From assembly GCF_052116585.1 (NCBI RefSeq), contig NZ_JBQKKT010000027.1, positions 1 to 32,302 on the forward strand: a DNA stretch of 32,302 nucleotides, read 5' to 3'. Below are positions 1-7,714 of this stretch, one piece after another. Under the pieces are notes generated by a model. The model saw only the letters and a program-made list of their open reading frames with translations, was not told the origin of the DNA and searched no databases. The first letter of the stretch is position 1. Every line of letters starts with the position of its first letter. The position numbers and the translations under genes are program-made. This DNA is from Luteococcus sp052116585. Lineage in GTDB: Bacteria > Actinomycetota > Actinomycetes > Propionibacteriales > Propionibacteriaceae.

Positions 1-71
1 AGGCCCTGGACGACCTGACCCCGATGCAGGCCGAGGACCTGCACTACCATCGACCCAAGCTCACCGCCTGA
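1..71 (+). CDS. 3' end of a probable IS3-family transposase (partial)
   Basis: Only the last 22 codons are in the window, in the frame that starts at position 3 and stops with TGA at 69-71. The visible peptide reads ALDDLTPMQAEDLHYHRP and ends KLTA. The pattern 'AL-x(2)-LTP-x-Q/E' near the C terminus resembles the tail of DDE transposases of the IS3/IS481 type, where 'SALGxLTPxxF' is usual. The assignment is supported mainly by the IS-like terminal repeat a few bases downstream (79-110). The rest of the gene lies outside the window, so the family call is an inference. Confidence 0.45.
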   Translation, partial: ALDDLTPMQAEDLHYHRPKLTA

Positions 72-78
72 GCCACCA

Positions 79-110
79 AACCAAGTCTCCGGACACCCCG
101 GGGCGGTTCA
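79..110 (-). repeat. Terminal inverted repeat of an IS3-like element (right end)
   Basis: Read on the minus strand from position 110 inwards, the sequence begins TGAACCGCCCCGGGGTGTCC and continues GGAGACTTGG. A start of TGAACCGCCCCGG followed by GGAGACT matches my recollection of terminal repeats of actinobacterial IS3-family elements. It lies 8 bases after the stop of the transposase-like tail, where such a repeat should be. The other end and the target-site duplication are outside the window. Confidence 0.5.
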
Positions 111-149
111 TCATACAAAGTCATGCACGTATGCCACCGTGGGTGGGGC

Positions 150-179
150 GTGCGCACCTCCCTCATGAGACGACTCATG
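150..179. promoter_or_regulatory. Short palindromes directly upstream of the relaxase
   Basis: Three small symmetric elements lie between the IS end and the preferred relaxase start at 192: CCACC-GT-GGGTGG just before this stretch, the perfect 8-mer GTGCGCAC at 150-157, and CATGAG-acga-CTCATG at 164-179. They could be an operator for the relaxase gene or part of a nearby oriT. They also lie inside the longer open frame that starts at 123, so if that upstream start were used they would be coding. The role is an inference. Confidence 0.3.
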
Positions 180-191
180 TGGGAGGCCCAG

Positions 192-3100
192 ATGAAGGGC
201 GGCGTGATCCTGTTCCGCGGCACCGGTGCCGCCGCGCGCCGCTATGTCGAGGCCGACCGATCCCGCGCGGACGAGTACTACCTCGGCGCTGACAACGCCG
301 TCGCCGAGTACGCGACGCTCGACAGAGCGGGTGAGGTCACCGCCATTCGATCCCTGACGGCCGACGAGTACGAGAGATGGGTGGACTGGACAGAGCCGAT
401 CACAGGCGAGTCGATGGGCACGCCGCGCGCGGCGGCTGAGGGCACGAAGGGGTCGCCGCTGTTCGCGGAGATGACGATCAATGCATCCAAGTCCCTATCG
501 GTCGCCGCCGCGCTCCACCCCGAGGTCTCCGACGCGCTCGACGCCGCCCAGCAGGACGCCCTTGCGGAGATACGGCGGTGGCTCGGCCAACACTCCGTCA
601 CTCGCGTCGGGCCGCGTCACGCGCGGGAGGTCGTGCCCATCGAGCAGATGCAGGTCGTCGGCATCGGTCACAAGACCAGCCGGGCCGGTGACCCGCACCG
701 GCATATCCACATGCAGATCGGCACAAGGGTCTTCGCCGCTGGGAAGTGGCGGGCACTGGACACTGCGGCGTTGTTCAAGCAGCAGGGCGCGATCCGCGCC
801 CTCGGCACAGCGGTCATCGCCGCCCACCCGCAGCTCGCACGCACGCTCGCAGAGCACGGCCTGACCCTCGATTCGGCCAGCGGCGAAGTCAGGGAGTTGG
901 AGTCGTTCAACGGGGTGATGTCGAAGCGGTCGGCACAGATCAGGCGCAACCTTGACCGTCTCGAAGCCGAGTGGGAAGCGCAGCATCCTGGCGAGGAGCT
1001 TGGCCCGGTGATGACGGCAAGGTTGCAGGGCATCGCCTGGACACACCAGCGACCCGGGAAGAAGCCCGCCGACCTCAAAGACGAGCAATGGTGGGTGCAG
1101 GAACTCCGCGAAGCCGGATACAACCCCGCCCTACAGCAGCGACGACCCGTGCAACGGGAGGTGTCGGTGGATGGCCTCGCCGTGCAGCAGGTTGCCTCGC
1201 GGGCACTCGACCGCAACGCCGCCGCATCCTCGACGTGGACACGGCACGCTGTCCAGGAGCACGTCACCCGCATCACCACCGAGCACGGCGTGCAGGCAAC
1301 GCCCGTCGAGCTGCGGGAGTTCATCGCCGTGGCGACCGAGCTTGCCGTCTCGGATTGCTTGTCCGTCCTCCCGCCAGGCGCGGCTCACCCGGAGCATGTT
1401 GCGCACTTGACCAGCCTGAGCGTGGTTGCTGCCGAGACCGCGCTGCGCGACCAACTCACCGCCGCAACGCCGGACCGGGAGCCGGAGCATCCCGACGTGA
1501 CCCGAGCCGGACGAGCCGCCGAACTGGATGAGGGGCAGACCGTCGCTGCGGCGGCGGTTGCCTCGACCGACCCGCTGGTGATCGTGGAGGGAGCTGCGGG
1601 CAGCGGGAAGACGACCATGCTACGCACCGCGATCACCGTCGCTGCCGATCAGGGTCGAGCGTCGCGCGTGGTCGCGCCAACGTTGCGGGCAGCGCAAGTC
1701 GCTGAGGAAGAACTCGGGGTGCCCGCAACGAGCGTCGCGGCGCTCGTGCACTCGCACGGGTGGCGGTGGAACAGCGACGACGTATGGACACGCCTCACCC
1801 CCGGCGATACCGACCCCGAGAACGGGCGCACCTACACCGGCCCACCCGAGGACGCACGGCTCGCGCGGGGCATGCGCGTGATCGTGGAGGAGGCGGGGAT
1901 GCTCGACCAAGACACCGCTCGTGCCCTCCTCACAGTGACCGCCGAGGCTGGGGCGACGGTCGCGCTCGTCGGCGACCGCGCTCAACTCCCCGCTGTCGGA
2001 CGGGGCGGGGTGCTCGACATGGCCGCGCAGATTCGCGGGCGCACCTACGACATGACCAAACTGCACCGCTTCCGTGACGCTGAGTACGCGGCTCTGACGC
2101 TTCGGGTGCGCGACCGTGAGAGCCCCGGTGAGGTGTTTGACCGGCTCGCCGCGCTGGGGCTCGTCACCCTGCACGCCGACGACGAGCTGGCCCGCGAGAA
2201 CATCACCACCCACGTTCGCGGCGGGGAGGCGATCACGGTCGCCACGAACGACGAGGCGGCGGCGTTGAACGAGCGCATCCGCACCGGCCGGATCGAGCGA
2301 GGCGAGGTCGGTGACGCGGTGACAGCGACAGGCAGCGAGGGTCTCCCCATCGGGGCCGGTGACCTGATCCAGACCCGGAAGAACGACACCACTTTGGGTG
2401 TGGCGAACCGGCAGCAGTGGGTCGTCCAGCACGTCACCGACGAGGGCACCGTCTACGTCCGCGAGGTCGGCAGCGGCCGCAAGAACCCTCGCACGGTCGC
2501 CCTGCCCGCTGAGTATGTGGGCGAGCATGCGCACCTGTCCTACGCGGCGACCGCGTACGGCGTCCAAGGCGCAACCGTCGACGCTTCGCACATGGTGCTG
2601 ACCGAGGCGACGAGTGCGGCAGGGGTCTATGTCGGGATGACCCGAGGTCGCGAGATGAACCGGCTGCATATGGTCGCGGCGGACTTGGCAGACGCGCGGG
2701 CGCAGTTCATCGAGGCGATGGAACGTGACCTCGCAGACCGGGGCCTCGACCACGCCACCGCCCAAGCCATCGAAGCCGTGCAGGGCCTCATCAGCGATGG
2801 CCCGGCGAGGCTGGTCACCGATGAACTCGCTCGTCTCGACCAGGAGGCCGAGCGCGCCCAGCGGCAGGCGGAGCGGTGGGAGCGGATCGCCGCACGCCTC
2901 GACGCGCAGCGTGCCGCGCACCGGGCCGAGGGCGACGAGAGCGCCGCTGTGCTCCGCAAGGCCGAAGAAGCCGCCCAGCAATCGCGCTCCGAAGTCGCCG
3001 GGCCGTTGACGATGCAGGCCCAACATGATGGTGCCGCATACCTGACCGCCGTCGAGGACGAAGCCGCAGCCCGCGTCCGGCTCGCCACCTTGGGGCGGTT

Positions 3101-3647
3101 CGGCAGGCGCAAAGCCCGCACCGAGCACCGCACCGCGGCCGGACACACTCAGGCGCTGCGCGGACAGGTCAGCACCGAATGGGGCACCACCCCGACCAGC
3201 ACTGACCGTCTCCCCGAGTGGGCAAGCAGGGTCGCCAAGAGCCGTGCCGAGGCCGACCCTCGCGTGACCGACGCCGCGCAGACCGTCGAAGCCGCCACCG
3301 CCGACCGTGTAGCGATGCGGGAACGTCACGAGCAGGAGCGCATGGCGTTGCTGGTCAGCGAGTACGGGGCCGAGCGAGTCCGCCGCGACCAGCTCGGTAT
3401 GCGCATCACCAACCCGCACCGCAGTGCACACGACGCCCGCACCCAGGCCGCCGTCGCCCGTGCTGAGGCCGACGATCTGCGCAGTCTCCCGATCACCGAA
3501 GTCGCCGCACGCGTCGAGGCCAAGCGCGTCGAGCAGGAGCGCGCCCGGCGACGAGCAGCGGAGCGGGCGCGGCAGCTCCGTGACCCGTTCGAGCACGACC
3601 CCCACCGCAGCGGGCCGCGCCGCGAGGGGCCAGCACGAGGGCTGTAG
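192..3647 (+). CDS. MobF-family conjugative relaxase with RecD-like helicase
   Basis: This 1151-aa protein should nick and unwind DNA at an origin of transfer. The N-terminal relaxase domain has a tyrosine pair in ADEYYLG (about residues 29-30) as likely nucleophile and the metal-binding three-histidine motif DPHRHIHMQIG near residue 170. The helicase domain has a Walker A motif GAAGSGKTT (about residue 467), Walker B VIVEEAGML and a late helicase motif GVYVGMTRGRE near residue 813. From about 850 to the end it is rich in Arg, Glu, Ala and Gln and probably coiled coil. The frame opens at 123, but I prefer ATG 192: it follows GGGAGG by five bases and starts the conserved-looking MKGGVILFRGTG. 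An IS end abuts the gene upstream, and the nucleotidyltransferase pair follows 52 bp downstream. Its sequence differs clearly from the second relaxase at 4943-7561. Confidence 0.9.
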   Translation: MKGGVILFRGTGAAARRYVEADRSRADEYYLGADNAVAEYATLDRAGEVTAIRSLTADEYERWVDWTEPITGESMGTPRAAAEGTKGSPLFAEMTINASKSLSVAAALHPEVSDALDAAQQDALAEIRRWLGQHSVTRVGPRHAREVVPIEQMQVVGIGHKTSRAGDPHRHIHMQIGTRVFAAGKWRALDTAALFKQQGAIRALGTAVIAAHPQLARTLAEHGLTLDSASGEVRELESFNGVMSKRSAQIRRNLDRLEAEWEAQHPGEELGPVMTARLQGIAWTHQRPGKKPADLKDEQWWVQELREAGYNPALQQRRPVQREVSVDGLAVQQVASRALDRNAAASSTWTRHAVQEHVTRITTEHGVQATPVELREFIAVATELAVSDCLSVLPPGAAHPEHVAHLTSLSVVAAETALRDQLTAATPDREPEHPDVTRAGRAAELDEGQTVAAAAVASTDPLVIVEGAAGSGKTTMLRTAITVAADQGRASRVVAPTLRAAQVAEEELGVPATSVAALVHSHGWRWNSDDVWTRLTPGDTDPENGRTYTGPPEDARLARGMRVIVEEAGMLDQDTARALLTVTAEAGATVALVGDRAQLPAVGRGGVLDMAAQIRGRTYDMTKLHRFRDAEYAALTLRVRDRESPGEVFDRLAALGLVTLHADDELARENITTHVRGGEAITVATNDEAAALNERIRTGRIERGEVGDAVTATGSEGLPIGAGDLIQTRKNDTTLGVANRQQWVVQHVTDEGTVYVREVGSGRKNPRTVALPAEYVGEHAHLSYAATAYGVQGATVDASHMVLTEATSAAGVYVGMTRGREMNRLHMVAADLADARAQFIEAMERDLADRGLDHATAQAIEAVQGLISDGPARLVTDELARLDQEAERAQRQAERWERIAARLDAQRAAHRAEGDESAAVLRKAEEAAQQSRSEVAGPLTMQAQHDGAAYLTAVEDEAAARVRLATLGRFGRRKARTEHRTAAGHTQALRGQVSTEWGTTPTSTDRLPEWASRVAKSRAEADPRVTDAAQTVEAATADRVAMRERHEQERMALLVSEYGAERVRRDQLGMRITNPHRSAHDARTQAAVARAEADDLRSLPITEVAARVEAKRVEQERARRRAAERARQLRDPFEHDPHRSGPRREGPARGL

Positions 3648-3699
3648 GCCCGAGACTTCCGAGTGCGGGTCTGAGAGAATAGAGAACAGGAAGGAGGCG

Positions 3700-4197
3700 A
3701 TGGTCGTGGTGTTCCAAGGCGAAGTGCTATCGGTCGGCGCGCTGCTCGATGCTGCCCGCACGACACCGGCGACCGCGCCGAACCCGAGCGTGGGGGTGCG
3801 GCACAACGCCGCGCAGAACGCTGCCGCCTGCCGCACGATGCTTGCCGCCGGTGAGCCCCTGGATGCGTGCTGGCGGTTCGGCATCCTCCAAACGCTGGAC
3901 GACTACACCTCCGTTCTGCGTCGCGGTGGCCCCGACCTCGCCGCCGGGGTGTTCGCCGACGAGCCGCCCCGTACTGGCTCGGTCGAAGTCGATGCCGCGT
4001 TCGCCGCGCTTGCCGACTACCTTGCCGAGCGTGACGGGTGGCTTACGCCCACTTGGGCATCCGATCCCTCGCGTCACACGAGCGGCTGGTACCCGGCAGT
4101 TCCGGTGATCTTCCATGCCGAGGCCGACCGGGAAAGCCCGGAGGCGTTTCGGCGGCGTGGGATTCTCATCACCTCCCGTTCGCTGGCGAGGGCATGA
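3700..4197 (+). CDS. Unrecognised 165-aa protein, first gene of a nucleotidyltransferase pair
   Basis: I do not recognise a named domain. The 165-aa product is soluble, without signal peptide or membrane segment. It contains a probably helical N-terminal half and a tail in which Trp and Pro recur (WLTPTWASDP, SGWYPAVPVIFHAE). The open frame extends upstream into the relaxase gene, but AAGGAGG lies immediately before ATG 3700. GTG at 3706 or 3709 would give better spacing and cannot be excluded. The stop codon overlaps the next gene's start as ATGA (4194-4197), so the two are translationally coupled. Coupling to a DUF6036/AbiEii-like nucleotidyltransferase suggests a regulatory, antitoxin-like or accessory partner, but this rests on gene order alone. 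Confidence 0.75.
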   Translation: MVVVFQGEVLSVGALLDAARTTPATAPNPSVGVRHNAAQNAAACRTMLAAGEPLDACWRFGILQTLDDYTSVLRRGGPDLAAGVFADEPPRTGSVEVDAAFAALADYLAERDGWLTPTWASDPSRHTSGWYPAVPVIFHAEADRESPEAFRRRGILITSRSLARA

Positions 4198-4859
4198 CCC
4201 AGGCCGGGCAGCTCGACGCGGACGGGGTACGCGCCCTGTTCGGTGAGTTGTCCGACCGACTCGCAGCAGCGGGAGCATCTGCGCAGTTGTTCGTGGTCGG
4301 CGGGGCGGCGATGGCCCTCGCCTACGACCAGGATCGGCTCACCCGCGACGTTGACGCCCTGTTCGTTCCCGTACCCGAGGTCAGGCGGGTCGCGGAGGAG
4401 ATGAGCGGCCCGCACGGGCTCGAACCGGACTGGCTGAACGACGCCGCTAAAGGGTTCCTGCCCGGTGCGGACGAGCACCCCCGTACCGTGTTCGAGTCCG
4501 AGTCGCTGCTGGTGCAGGTGCCCTCACCAGGGTACCTGCTGGCGATGAAACTGCACGCCTCCCGCGACGAGCGCGACCTGGACGACGCGGCGCTGCTGTT
4601 CAACCGGCTCGGCTACACCACCGCCCAAGAGTGCATCGACCTGCTCACCGCCACCTACCCGACCGGGCAACTCCTGCCGCGCCACCGCTACATCGCCGAG
4701 GAAGTCGCCACCCGCGCGCATGCCCGCCGTGATGCCCCGGCGACCGACCCCGCGAAGCGTCGCCGGGAACCGAGCGTCGATGATGGCTTCCACCCGTTCC
4801 AAGACCCCTGGCAGCACCGCCCAGGGTCAGACACCCACGGGACAGGACGCAGCCTGTAA
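4194..4859 (+). CDS. DUF6036/AbiEii-like nucleotidyltransferase
   Basis: The 221-aa product has the polymerase-beta-type nucleotidyltransferase core: VVGGAAMALAY with GG at residues 36-37, followed by RLTRDVDALF with the metal-binding pair D52 and D54. A later MKLHASRDERDLDDAALLF segment matches the conserved K-x-A-x-R-x(2)-RDLDD region of DUF6036 and AbiEii-like proteins. Such enzymes act as toxins in type IV or MNT-type modules or as tRNA modifiers. The last 50 residues are polar and rich in Pro, Arg and His (HPFQDPWQHRPGSDTHG), probably disordered. ATG 4194 overlaps the upstream stop as ATGA. The position next to a relaxase fits a maintenance or defence cargo gene. The substrate cannot be read from sequence. 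Confidence 0.82.
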   Translation: MTQAGQLDADGVRALFGELSDRLAAAGASAQLFVVGGAAMALAYDQDRLTRDVDALFVPVPEVRRVAEEMSGPHGLEPDWLNDAAKGFLPGADEHPRTVFESESLLVQVPSPGYLLAMKLHASRDERDLDDAALLFNRLGYTTAQECIDLLTATYPTGQLLPRHRYIAEEVATRAHARRDAPATDPAKRRREPSVDDGFHPFQDPWQHRPGSDTHGTGRSL

Positions 4860-4942
4860 CAAGAACACTCCCCGCCCAAAGCGGTAGAGTGGAACCGCGC
4901 GCACGCGCACGAACATAGGTGAGTGCGTTTGGGGCACCTCGC
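4860..4942. other. Short non-coding leader and 5' remnant of a gene cut at a recombination junction
   Basis: This gap holds a small CCGC-ccaaa-GCGG hairpin and a TAGAGT box (4883-4888) that could be a -10 element on the plus strand. A GTG at 4919 then reads MSAFGAPR before the frame runs straight into the antisense of the relaxase. About eight codons therefore look like the start of a gene whose remainder was replaced at the junction near 4940-4945. No terminator for the nucleotidyltransferase gene is obvious. Confidence 0.4.
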
Positions 4943-7561
4943 CTAGCCGAGCTGCACGTGCTCGGCCGTGTAGCTGGCTGGCAATGTCGCGCGGCGGGCA
5001 CTGCGCTCGCTAGTCACATCCAAGGCGCCATCGCGGCGGACCTCATCGACCATCCAGCGATCGCCGTTCTTCACCCAGTCACTGCCGGACAGGGCCAGTC
5101 CGCGGTCGTTCCGGCGTGTGATGATCCGGTCTCCTGCGCCGACGCGCGTCCCGTCGTCGAACTGGATCAGGCGGCCGCGGCGCCGCTCCCCCATCAACTG
5201 CCGCTGGGCAAGGTGGTTGAGCAGGGCGACGTCATCGCGGGTGGATGCGAGCATGATCGAGTTCTTGCCGGCAGCACGATCGCTCGCCCAAGCGTCAACC
5301 ATCTGCGTGTAGGCCAGCGTGCCAGCGCCTTCGTGGACGCGTCCGTTTGCCAGGTAGAAGCGAAGACCGGCGGGATTGCCTTCGCGGATCTTGGCGACGG
5401 CCTCGGCTTCCTCGGGATCCTGGAAGCGCACAGCTTGGTCGAGGCGCGGGGCTTGGTTGCGCTCGGCCAAGTCGCGAACGATACCGCCAGCGCCGATGGC
5501 CGCGAGCTGTTGGTCGTCACCGAGCATGCGCACCGTCGCTCCTCGGGAGGTGAGGTTGCCGACCACGTCGGCAAGCAGCGGCGTGCTGGCCATGGCGGCT
5601 TCGTCGACGATGACCAGAGTGCGACGGTCGACCTGCTCCCACCATTCAGGACGCGGCCTGTCGAGGTTGTCGAGGGTCCACCGGTACTTCGCCAGGGTGT
5701 CGCAGGCGCCGGGAAGGTGGTCACCGAGCTGCGGTGCTGCCGCGGCTGATGGCGCCAGTCTCAGCACGTTGCCGCCGGCAGCCGTCCACGCGTTGGCGAG
5801 TGCGGTCACAGCCGTTGTCTTACCAGTCCCGGCCGGGGCCAAGGCGACCTGCAGCCGCTGACCGGAGGTGGCCAACTCCCGCACCAGCGCCTGCTGCCCC
5901 AGGTTCAGCGGCACCGGCGAAGCCTCGATCGCCGCTTCCACCAGCGATGATGGAAGCTGGGGTGCGTCAAATATGTCTGCTTGATCGATCAGGCGCTGTT
6001 CGGCGTCGAGGATCCTGGTCGAGGAGTAGAGCGCGGTCCCGGCGCCGTCCTCGGCGGCACGCAGCTGGACCGAGTGGGTGTTCAGGGAGAGGTGGATGAC
6101 CTGCTCGACCAGATCGTCCAACCGGGCTAACGGCACGTCCTGCTCCCGCGCCAACCGTTGGGCCTCGGCGCGTACGTGCCACGGTCCCCACACGGCGCGA
6201 TGGTCCTCCATCACAGCGACCACCTGCCGCGCGGCGGTGTGAAGCCACTGCTCGTCGAAGGCACGGGATCGAGCCTGTGGCTGGCGCAGGACGGTCGACA
6301 GCATCGCGTCGACACCGCCGTGACCGAGGAGCTGGTCCGCCTGGGTCCGCCACATGCGGCGCTGTTCGGCCAGCGTGCGGGGCTCGTGCTTGGCGTCGCG
6401 GGTCTCCAGATTCGCCTGCTGGGCCAGGGCCAGCTGCTCGTTGCTGGTGGGGACACGACCATGGCGACGCTGGAAGTCAGCCGCCAGTTCGTCGGTGCGA
6501 TGCTCGATCGCCCGCCGCCGAGCCGACCACTCCCGGACCAGCTCTGGCGAGACGCCGATCAGTTCCCGGACGGCGCGTTTCCCCTGATTGGCTAGGCGTT
6601 CTCCCTCGACACGTGGTGCGAACCGGACGGGCAGCGCGGCCTGCAGATGCGCTTCCAAGGCGGTGTTGTACGTCTCCGAAGCGGCGACCTTGGCCTTGTA
6701 GAGGACGCGCGCATCCAGTGCTAGCCACCGTCCGTCGCGGGTCTGGACCTTGTTGGCCACAACGACGTGGGTGTGCAGATCCGGGTCGCCAGCCCGACTG
6801 TCGCGGTGAGTGAACGCAGCGGCCACCAACCCTCTGGTCTCGACTTGGTAGGCGCCGCCCTTGCCCACTCTGGTGAACAGCGCATGCTGCTCGATCATGC
6901 GGAGCGCGTCCCCGATCGCCGCTTGATGGGCCCGCTCCACGATCGCAGCGGTGGACGGATCGGCCAGCGCCCACAAGGCCGAGACCGACTTCACTGGAGA
7001 GAAGGTCAGGTCGAAACCGGCCACCCCGGCCGGCGCCTTCAACTCACGGGCCAGGCGCGCCGACAGCTCGAGTTCGCTCGGCTGCCTCCCATGTTCTGCG
7101 ATGAACCCCTCGGTAGCGACCTGGGTGCGGATCTCGGCCAACATTGCCGCTTGGTCGGCCCGGTCCAGGATGCGGCCACGGGTCGCGGCTTCGAGCCGGT
7201 CCGCCACCTCTCGCTGAAAAGCCGTGACCGATGCCCCGCGAAACGGCTGCCCGATCATCCTGGCGCCACGGATCTGCTCGGCAGTGGGCTGCTCGCCCTC
7301 GAACCTCGGTGACGGCAACTCCGCCAGGGGATGGAGCCCGGCGCCGAAGAGCGCGCGCATGTGCTCCGGCGTCACCACGTCACCGGCAGCAAGGCCGTCG
7401 ATTGCTGCCATCCCCGAGCCGACCCAGACGCCCGGAACCTCGCCCCGTTCCGAGTAGTAGGACGCCAACGTGACATGCCCACGCTCGGCCACGTCCTGCC
7501 GCGCCACCTGCTTGGTCAGGTAGGCATAGCCGGTGCCCGCGGCCAACTTCTGCATGCTCAT
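4943..7561 (-). CDS. MobF relaxase (TrwC/TraA-like), C-terminally truncated
   Basis: This 872-aa product has the TrwC-type relaxase start MSMQKLAAGTGYAYLTKQ with candidate catalytic tyrosines at Y12/Y14 and Y35-Y36. The three-histidine motif GDPDLHTHVVV lies near residue 262 and is followed by a helicase with Walker A APAGTGKTT near 573 and Walker B LVIVDEAAM. It stops abruptly after LPASYTAEHVQLG. Intact relatives, including the other relaxase here (LPAEYVGEHAHLSYAAT), continue with 'YAxT..QG' and then 'GMTRGR', which are missing. The helicase should therefore be inactive, although the nicking domain could still fold. The frame is open back to 7618; I chose ATG 7561 from the MSMQKL start, with GTG codons just upstream as alternatives. 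It converges on the plus-strand module at the 4.94-kb junction. Confidence 0.85.
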   Translation of the reverse strand: MSMQKLAAGTGYAYLTKQVARQDVAERGHVTLASYYSERGEVPGVWVGSGMAAIDGLAAGDVVTPEHMRALFGAGLHPLAELPSPRFEGEQPTAEQIRGARMIGQPFRGASVTAFQREVADRLEAATRGRILDRADQAAMLAEIRTQVATEGFIAEHGRQPSELELSARLARELKAPAGVAGFDLTFSPVKSVSALWALADPSTAAIVERAHQAAIGDALRMIEQHALFTRVGKGGAYQVETRGLVAAAFTHRDSRAGDPDLHTHVVVANKVQTRDGRWLALDARVLYKAKVAASETYNTALEAHLQAALPVRFAPRVEGERLANQGKRAVRELIGVSPELVREWSARRRAIEHRTDELAADFQRRHGRVPTSNEQLALAQQANLETRDAKHEPRTLAEQRRMWRTQADQLLGHGGVDAMLSTVLRQPQARSRAFDEQWLHTAARQVVAVMEDHRAVWGPWHVRAEAQRLAREQDVPLARLDDLVEQVIHLSLNTHSVQLRAAEDGAGTALYSSTRILDAEQRLIDQADIFDAPQLPSSLVEAAIEASPVPLNLGQQALVRELATSGQRLQVALAPAGTGKTTAVTALANAWTAAGGNVLRLAPSAAAAPQLGDHLPGACDTLAKYRWTLDNLDRPRPEWWEQVDRRTLVIVDEAAMASTPLLADVVGNLTSRGATVRMLGDDQQLAAIGAGGIVRDLAERNQAPRLDQAVRFQDPEEAEAVAKIREGNPAGLRFYLANGRVHEGAGTLAYTQMVDAWASDRAAGKNSIMLASTRDDVALLNHLAQRQLMGERRRGRLIQFDDGTRVGAGDRIITRRNDRGLALSGSDWVKNGDRWMVDEVRRDGALDVTSERSARRATLPASYTAEHVQLG

Positions 7562-7629
7562 CACGCACACCCAAGCCCGTCCGAGACCGCTGGTGACCGG
7601 GGGAACACCTGGGTGCACCAGGTGTGTGG

Positions 7630-7706
7630 CTCACTTCAAGAGTCACTACAACTGTCACTCATAGTTTGACTGAGAGACGAGACTCCTCACTCAAACTCGA
7701 AGTGAG
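7630..7706. promoter_or_regulatory. Inverted-repeat cluster upstream of truncated relaxase (candidate oriT or operator)
   Basis: The 95-bp gap between the relaxase and the ABC exporter is dense in CACTC/GAGTG words and less G+C-rich than its surroundings. Nested inverted repeats are visible: CTCACTTC (7630-7637) with GAAGTGAG (7699-7706), and AGTTTGA (7663-7669) with TCAAACT (7691-7697). Further copies of GTCACT lie at about 7642 and 7654. Origins of transfer of MobF systems usually sit close to the relaxase gene and contain such repeats. It could equally be an autoregulatory operator. Confidence 0.4.
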
Positions 7707-7714
7707 ACTGCCAC

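Noticed and set aside
1620..3884. 754-codon minus-strand open frame opposite the first relaxase
   Set aside because: It is the antisense shadow of a clear relaxase-helicase; such long shadows are common at this G+C and its peptide shows no domain.
4868..4905. tRNA-like D-arm (GCGGTAGAGTGG)
   Set aside because: No acceptor, anticodon or T-arm can be folded around it.
4919..5749. 276-codon plus-strand open frame starting at the junction
   Set aside because: Only the first eight or so codons may be a gene remnant; the rest is antisense of the truncated relaxase.
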